In this document: positions 29,201 to 38,200 of the stretch, piece by piece
How positions within the stretch are numbered: the stretch's first letter is position 1
How the letters are laid out: the number at the start of each line of letters is the position of its first letter
Assembly (NCBI RefSeq): GCF_021018805.1
Contig: NC_086250.1
Location: 66,537,322 to 66,601,321 of the forward strand
Direction: 5' to 3'
DNA from: Prinia subflava
Lineage: Eukaryota > Chordata > Aves > Passeriformes > Cisticolidae
DNA: 64,000 nt
Made by a program: the position numbers and the translations under genes
Notes under the pieces: generated by a model
What the model was told of the DNA's origin: nothing
The model's database searches: none
The model's input: only the letters and a program-made list of their open reading frames with translations

Positions 29201-32200
29201 GTGATGCAAAGTTTTGGGAACACAAATCCTGTATTTTAGGTGTGTGCTCTGCTTTGTCCTCCACTAAACCTTTCTCCCTCTTGCTTCAGAATCCAGAGGA
29301 AAAATTAATCTTCCACATTAGGGAGGGAGACTTTGGGAACACTCCTGACCCCAGAGCCCATTTGTTTAGGCATTAATTTTCAGAGAGAGGGTCTTTAGTG
29401 AATAACTGGACATCACTATTTCCTGCCCCTCTCTAACTACAAACTTTACTATTACACCTCTCAAATATCAATTTGGGTGCTAAACACCAGCTTACACAGA
29501 GCAACACACATTGAGAAGACTGAATGCGATCTTTATTTCTGTGGAAAAAAACTGTGAAATGCATGAAAAGATTTCATGACTTGCCCCACCATGGGCATTT
29601 TTAAGATTGGAAGAACATTTCCAGAGGCAGTTAGGAACAGCATGACACACTGTGGTGTGGGATACACTGCTGCCTTTGGAGCTGATGCAAATATTGGTGA
29701 TTTGCAGCTGTAGCTTTCTTAAATAACTACAGAAGGAAAAAAAAAAGATGTGGTTTGTACAGGTGACTAGGCTTTCTCACAAAAAGATGCTGTACTGTTT
29801 AACTAGACATTGCACAGGCAGCCACACATATTCATACACACATGCAATAAAGCTGACATCATAAGCACTTAATAAAAAATTGACATGAGACACAGGACTG
29901 ACAGCCACCACTGTGTAAGTTCTGTCAGACAGACTTCATTTTCTTCTTCAGAAGGATTACAAATCACCTGATAAAGGTGATGGAGTGGGTGTCATAGACC
30001 AAGGGTTCCTAATACAGTTAGCTCAGTTTTGGATGTCACTCTGATGAGGAAAGGTAGTGCTGGACAACACCAGCAGGGCACATCCTAAAGGGGTGAAGAA
30101 CTGCCTGAGTAACAGATCTCAGATGGGGCTGTCCATAGGAAGCCATCCCTGAGCAGGGAGGAAGGGGGCAGTTCTGCCTGCCCAGGACTGAGTCTGATAG
30201 CTGCCCACATTTTTCTCAGTGATCTGCAGATAAAAAGAAAAGGCATGGTACCCAGATTGGCAGGGGAGAGACTGTTACCAAGCCTGAGCCCACTCAAAGT
30301 CAGAGTGCTTTAGCAGAGTCAGAGGTAAAGACAAGTTGCTGAGGGCAAGGACTGCCAGCCCTGCCTGCAGAGGGCTGAAATGCATCCCAGAGAGCAGCAA
30401 GCTGATGATGGGAGCAGACCCACCATTCATCAAGAGCTTCCACTGTCAAGGCATCCAAAAAAAGGCACTAGTAAGATCTGGATAAATTTAAAGGTGGAGG
30501 TAGAGATATGTAGGATGAAATGTTTATTACAGGGAAGAAGATTGTTATATCTATATTGCATATAAATGTGATTTGGCATTTTTATGAGGTCAATACAAAA
30601 CAAAAGGACTCCAAATGGTTTTAAAATTAGAGGTAATGTCTTGCACTGAGAGATCTGAAATGCTTAACCTATTTAGTTTACCACAAGAAGATTAAGAGTC
30701 AACTTGATTAATACATAAGCATCTCCAGGGGGAGAAAACACAAGATCCTGCTGCACTCTTTAATCAAGCAGAGAAATGCATAAGAGCTGCCTTCTGGAAG
30801 CTGAACCCAAACAAACTCAAACTGGAAATAACGCACAGATTTTTAATAGGAGGAATGACTGATTTTTGGAACAATCTGTCATGGCATGTGATGGACCCTT
30901 TGTCTCTCCAGTGTTTCATGCCATAACTGGATACCATATGGAAGAAAAGCTCATGCCAAATACCGATTATCAGCCCCACCATCAGCCTAGCTGTGTGTAT
31001 TTTAATAGTCTGTGAGGTCAGCCTAGCAAATCTAATTAAACCCCCTATTCTTAAACTCTGGGAGTCAAGATCAGGGGTGTCCTGCCTCCCTCCTAGGACA
31101 CACCACAAGGACTGGGGCATCCTGAAGCAGGAGCTCTGCCCACAGTGCATCTAATTCCAAGGAGTGCTTGCAATACATCACTTGGCAGATCTGATTGCAC
31201 TTTACAATCACTTTGCAGACAGGGAAACAGCTCCCCAGAGGGCAAAACAGACCATAAACAAGCTTTCCTCATTTGCCCTTTGACTGCAAGTCTCCGGGGT
31301 CACATTCTGTCTTTTAGTAGAGCAGTGGCCCTCCTGGTGGTTTTGGTGGACTAGGATCAATGTTAGCTGCCACATTTCTCTTCTACTAACTGCCCACAAC
31401 ATTCTCACATTGCTTAACTCTCTGATGCTGGGGATCAGGACAGGATTATTATGGAGAAAGATTGACAGAGTAGAACCTCACATATTTGAGATTTCACCAG
31501 AATATTAACCAAAGCTGTCTCAATACCCTGCATCCTCCAACACCAAACTATACTGTATTCATTTGCATTCTTCCTTTATGTAGCCCTGGCCACCCAGTCT
31601 CACCTCTTTCCTCATCCAGCTTCCCATCCCACACCACTTGGACTCACTACTTCTACCTCCAACAATCTTCTCAGCAGACTTTTTCCTCCAGACATTTTTT
31701 ACTTAACAATACCTAAAACTACCTCAAGTCTTCTGTTTATTCTGTTGCCATTGAACATGTGCACGTTCATGTGTATTCTTCGGTGTCTCCCTGGCTCGCA
31801 ATAATTAGGATTAATAAAAAAAAAAAAAAAAAAAGGAGACACAAGAGTGGATTTTCCCAGGTTGTAACAAGATTAGAAGGGGATAGCAACTGAGCAATTC
31901 TACACAAACCAATGAAAATACAAAGCAAAATAATCTCAAACACTAGTTTTCCATCTCTCCCCTCTCCATTCCTGTGTTGTTCATCCAAAGCCCCACCATC
32001 TGGGATTCAGGTGAGATGCTGCCATCTCCTGCAGGCAGAGTCAGGGCTGAATTGTCTCAGCCTCCCATGGGCAGAGATGGGAATATGAGGTTGGCAGCAT
32101 TGGGTAGCTGTGTCTCTGAACAGCTGCTGTTTTCAGCAGACACATGCCACAGGGAATGGAGGGAAAGGTGTGGCCAAGGACAAGCACGTGGAGAATTTTC

Positions 32201-35200
32201 CGTGATACCCTGGGGCATCGGGGTCCACATAACATGGAACAAGGACCATCCAAAATACAAAATGAGGAGGGGAAAAATAGAGGAAGACAAAGGATGAGAG
32301 GAAATCATTGCTTTATTATTAATGTTTCCTATAATCTCACCAGCTTCAGAATGTCTTCTGTAAATAATTTATACAAGGCTTCTCCAATAGACTGTGAATA
32401 ATTGATATTCGTTTTCTTCAGTCATTATTTCCCAATGTGTTACAAGGAACTAGACTGAATCTTGATTAAAAAATTAAAAAAAAAAAGTCTGTCTAGGCTA
32501 TTTAGGCTTGAATGTGATCATACTGAAACCTGATATAACTTGGGGAAGAATACCTTCTGTGGAAGACCTTTGCATTTCATACAAATATATAATTTTTCCT
32601 TTTATCCAAAAAAAATTAAATTGAGCAAAGCTTTTTTCAGTTCACCTCTTTTCCCCAGCTGGCCTGGCACATAGGGCACTGTTTTTATCACTTTATGGCA
32701 CATTTGGACACTGAAAGGTGTGGGTTTGGAATGGGAATAATCAATTCACGGCAGTGTGGTTTAGAGAGCAGGAAGGCAGCGATCACCAAGAGGTGAGGAA
32801 GCACATTTGCTACCAGAGTTTCAACAGCCATCCCAGTGGAGATGGCAGGAAACAGATCTGGAGGTGAGTGAGCAGCTCTCCAGCCTCTACTGACTCCATC
32901 AGGCATATTTTGATTGCTCATTAGCCAAAGTGGTTCTAGTGCTATTTGATGTGCTTTGCACACACACACACAGTCCTTGCCTCTCATCCCTCTACCAAGC
33001 CATAACAAATCTCAAGGTCTTGCCAGCTGCTTCCCTATTGAAAAAAAAAAAAATTAGTGACTCAGAGGAATTTCTTTTTAACTTTTTAAATTACATTGTG
33101 TGCACAAACAAGGTGAAGAATTCATCTAAAGACACTTTCCCTTCATAAAATCAAGACACACATCAACGTGCAGCTCCCAGTAATACTTCTCCAGAGAAGA
33201 GAATTAAATTCTGAAGGTTCAGTGCAAACTCTTCAGCTTTTTAACTATTTACCTATTTTGTTTTGAATCTGTGCTTCAAAAGGCCAACAATGTGACTTGT
33301 TCTGCACAGACAGTGTCTTGCTCATGCACAGAGTAAAAATTCTGGGAAAAATACTTTTAAAGCTGGGGTATCTCAGGGTATTAATCTACATGGAAATGCA
33401 ATGAACTCCAGCCTCAAGCTTCAGCCCAGATAAGAAACCTAATACTACCAGTAAAACTCACATACCTGACTGGAGTTAGGAATCTGAATTAGCAGGGATG
33501 CTCTAAGAGGAACAGGAATAAACATCTGCTTGAGTGCTTTGCCAGATCACAGCAACTCTCTTTTAGTAGCAACTCTCAGACTGTGCTGTGCACACCCTTG
33601 CCAGCTGAACAGCTTTGGTCCATGGCAGTCCTGCATTAATATGTGTGCACACAAAATCTGCAGATGCCCACTGACTTCAGGGGAGTTAGGAGCAGGCCCA
33701 GTTCTTACCTGCTTGGGATATCCAGCTTTATCCTAGACTGAGAGAACATCAGACTCAAACCCTTCATTTACGTTTTATGTTATGAAAGAAAAATGCTATA
33801 ACTCCTGCTGATTACTTAAATTGCCCTAAAGTGTTATAAAGTGTACAGCCTTAAAAAGGTCATTTTGCTTAATTGAGTCTGCAATTAGCAGGAAGAGCCC
33901 AATCTCCTCCTGTGGTATCCTGGGAGCAGATTACACAAGTTAGAACACACTCAACAAACACAGCTCAGTAGCAATAAATCAGGTCAATTTTTGCTCTCAG
34001 ATTCCAGTAAATCCCATTGTAATTGAGGACAGTCTGTTTTCTGAAGTCAGTGGAGCTTTTCACCAGTTTGTCATTTGGTGCAGGCTCACGTAACTCACTT
34101 CAAAACTGAAGCACATTTCTGATTTCAAAGAAGTTGCTTACCACCAGGTAAAGGTGCACTTTGCTAAGCAGAACCTCAGAACCACAGAATCATTAATGCT
34201 GGAAAAGACCTCTCAAAGCATCAAGTCCCACCATTAACCCAACACTGCCATCTCCACCACTAAATCATGTCCCCAAGTGCCACATCTACATGGTTTTTCA
34301 ACATCTGCAGGGATGGTGATTCCCCCACCTCCCTGGGCAACCTGGTCCAATAATTTAACCAAGTTCTTCTATATTATCAACATTTACTTTCTGTCTCCTT
34401 TCTTACAAAAACTTCCTGATTACAACTGGAATTTTGATGCTGACTACAACAATGACCCTAGCAGCACTTTTTCCCCTTGAACACAGCAAATCCAACTTCT
34501 TTAAAAATGCTCTAATATTTTGACTATAGTTTCTTTATTATGCATACAGCACTAACAAATGAGCAGATATTTATGAGATAAGGTACAACCTATTCTTGCC
34601 TAGGACAGTAAAAATAACTAATATCCTGTGGAATAAGAGAGTAAATATTTTAAAATTATATGAGGTCAAAATGTGAAATACCTTTAAGGTATTTTGTGGG
34701 GGGAAGGGAAGGGAAGGGAAGGGAAGGGAAGGGAAGGGAAGGGAAGGGAAGGGAAGGGAAGGGAAGGGAAGGGAAGGGAAGGGAAGGGAAGGGAAGGGAA
34801 GGGAAGGGAAGGGAAGGGAAGGGAAGGGAAGGGAAGGGAAGGGAAGGGAAGGGAAGGGAAGGGAAGGGAAGGGAAGGGAAGGGAAGGGAAGGGAAGGGAA
34901 GGGAAGGGAAGGGAAGGGAAGGGAAGGGAAGGGAAGGGAAGGGAAGGGAAGGGAAGGGAAGGGAAGGGAAGGGAAGGGAAGGGAAGGGAAGGGAAGGGAA
35001 GGGAAGGGAAGGGAAGGGAAGGGAAGGGAAGGGAAGGGAAGGGAAGGGAAGGGAAGGGAAGGGAAGGGAAGGGAAGGGAAGGGAAGGGAAGGGAAGGGAA
35101 GGGAAGGGAAGGGAAGGGAAAGCTCCAAATACAGAGTCTGGAGTGTAAAACATGCAGCATATGGTCAGGCTGGCAGAAGAGCCTGACAGTGGCCACAGAC

Positions 35201-38200
35201 ACAGACTGCAGTGCAGTGTCAGCAGGAGCACCATGCCAAGTGCTGCTCCCACTGCCAAATCCCAAAAAGTCCCCATTAGACACTGCCTACAGCCCCACAC
35301 AGGGCTCCCAGAGATCCCAGCCATAAGGGGGTCCAGGTGAGGGCTTAGCCCTAAAGCCAGCTGCTCCCTTAGACTGCCATCAATATTTTCCATTTAAAAA
35401 GCCATGCAACTGTCCTGATGGCAGTGATCCTTATCAGCTAAATTCCCTTCCTGCTATCAGACTCATGAAGGGATCAGAGGGAGATCTGTGGTAATTAAAA
35501 ATGAAGGAGATCAAATTAGCAAAGCACATTTCCAACTGTCAGGAGTGATTCAGAGGTCTGGATTCTGCTGAAGGAGGCTCTCTGTCTGCCACCCCCACCT
35601 CCATGTGTGTACCCAACCTCCAGAACAGTATTGGGAAGATGCCCAGATGGGGCACCTGAAATGGGAAGCAAAGGAGAGCCGGAGTAGCTCTATGAGTGAT
35701 GAATATTCCCTTTTCCCTACCCAAAATCTTTCTGGACTTTCAGTGCATCTCTTCACAGGAACCCTTCAGCATCAAAAATGTGACTCAGCTCTGAACAAGC
35801 AGAACCCTGAGAGAGGTGTCCAAGCAGTCTGGTGTGGCCATGCCATGGCATGTCCAGCCCAGCCCAGCCCCACAGGGTGACCACTGAGGTACCACACCAC
35901 ACTGAATGGGAAAACACAGGCTGCAGGGTCTGAAAGTGGTGATGACTGCAGCCCCATAGAGCAAGGAGAACAGAAGAAAATGAGAGGAGTGAGATACAGA
36001 ACAGGGCATGTTGTCCCAGTGCCTTGCAAATGCAGAGCTGCTACTGCAGCTTCCCTCACATATCTGGGTCACTGCATAGCAGGACCTCCTACAGCACCAC
36101 AAAAATCTCTCATGTGAGCCTCCTTCTTCCTTCCCACGCACCCCCTACATGGGAGAGATGTGGAGGGCAGGGCGTAGCAGGAGGGGAGGGTGGATCATTG
36201 TGCTGCTCTGTGCTCATGGAAAGAAAAAAGCATAAAAATCCTTCTTCCAGTAACCAGGTCATAAAGGAGTCAAAATATAACAGCCCTTTCTACTATGCAC
36301 CCCCTGACTTTCTCAGAGGAGACTGTCTTCTCTGCAGGCAAACTCTGCTGATTAAGTTTGTGAATACTCAAAACCAGGGTAGAATCCTGGCAGGTTTCAG
36401 AGCCTATGGCAGTTTCAGGGAATGTTGAGGCTGTGCTCAGCAGGACAAAGTCAGCTGTGATTTGCAGGTCACTGTGTGCTTCAAAATGCAGCAGAGCACA
36501 GAGATAGCCAACCTAATTTTAAATGGTTTCATTCAAATGAAAAGCAGTAAAACACAACATCCTGAAAACGAGCACATCTCAAGCCACCAGCTGAGCTCTG
36601 ATGCCACAGTTCAGTTGCTCCAGATACGGGAAGCACCTGAGCTAACACATTTTTAGCAATCTGAAGTGTCTTTCCACTCCACTGGAGGCCACAGTCTAGA
36701 CGTATTTACAGAGCAGGAGACATTTAACATATTGTTATATCGTCTTTCAAACTTCTAGTTCAGGCACAATTTAAAGAGAACAACTGCTGAGCATTTGGAA
36801 GAAGGAGAGGTTGGCACAGTATTCTCAGGATTCAAAATTAATGACGGCCTGCACATCACTTCTCTTTTCAGGGAGCAGTAAAGATCAGATATTCTCAAGT
36901 GGCAGCATTTCTGAGTAGATGAAAACAACTGCAAACATTGTGAAGTCAGCAGTGATGGCAGATGAGTTCCAAAAAACCTCAGTTTCTCATACAGATTCCC
37001 CCATACCATTGTGTCCACTGAGGGCTCTACCAACCTAAAGAGACAATAAAAAGAAAGCCCTAAGAGTTCATGGTGCTTTGCAACTGCAACTGCTGTACAA
37101 GTGCAACCCTCTCTTAAAAGCAGAGACATAGTTGGCCACAGGGTATCTCAGGACTAATAGATGCTGAACAAAACTTCTGAAGATAACAGGCCTCTGGGGG
37201 GAGGAAATTGGAAGCTGAAAATTGTCCTAGCCAGAGTGATCTTACTGTAGGTCCTGATTCTGCAGGCTGAAGAACCACAGAGGGACCCAAAGGGACTCCA
37301 GGATTCTACCAAATGCCAAAACAAGCCCCAGTTCACATGTCCTGGCATAGGGTAGGACCTGCGAGATGCAGGAGAATCTGAATACATTTGTAGAATGTCC
37401 GGAAAGAATCACCTCAGAGGACAGGGCATAGTTCTGGCATTTCTTGATAGACCTTGGATAAAATAGCACCAGGCCTAAGAGAGAAGGAAGGCATCTCAAG
37501 GAGTCATTAATGTGAGTTGTTTGCAACCCCTAGCCAAGCCTGTAGCACAAATCTCACTCTGCACACAATCCACTAAGAACATGAGTTGTAGAAGCCTCAG
37601 ATACAGAACCTTTTGTTTTCCTTAGGCTGCAGAAATTCATGCTTTTAGTGTAAGGTGTCCTTGGTACAGCTGCTGTATTGTCAGATGAGACAGAAGCCAC
37701 CAGCTTAGAGAATACAAGACAGTAAGGAGATACCTGACAGCATTTTCAACACAATTCATCATCAACAACAGATCCCCATGTGCAAATTCTAGAGATTTAT
37801 AGGGCAGTCACTTTTCAAAAGCTGCCTCTCCCAGTTTATCCCACCCACTGAAGAATGGACTGTCAGCCAAACTCTACGCTGGTTAAAATATTTTACTGTA
37901 AAACTCACTACGTTAACCAAGCTGAATGTGAAAGGTGCTCCCTACACATTCCTACAGTGACTGACTGCTGTTGGCAGATTCATGTTTTCAGGCTGAAATA
38001 CTGGTTGTTCTTTAAGCAAAAGGTGAAAGACTAAGAGATGAGAAAACCTCAAATTACTTTTGCCATCAGAACATAGGCAGACAGCCCCTGAAGCCACTTA
38101 ATTTACTACAGACAGAAAAAAAAGACAGAACCCCAAGACACCAGGGAGATGAGATCTGAGGGGTTCAGTAAAAAAGTCAAATATCTGATTGCTTCTCAAA

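Noticed and set aside
20..35120. CRISPR array interpretation of the tandem repeats
   Set aside because: The arrays have no spacers and lie in the introns of a vertebrate gene.
34571..35393. Open frames of 160-245 codons on both strands, such as repeats of FPSLP and GREGK
   Set aside because: They are forced by the stop-free GGGAA array and have no other coding sign.
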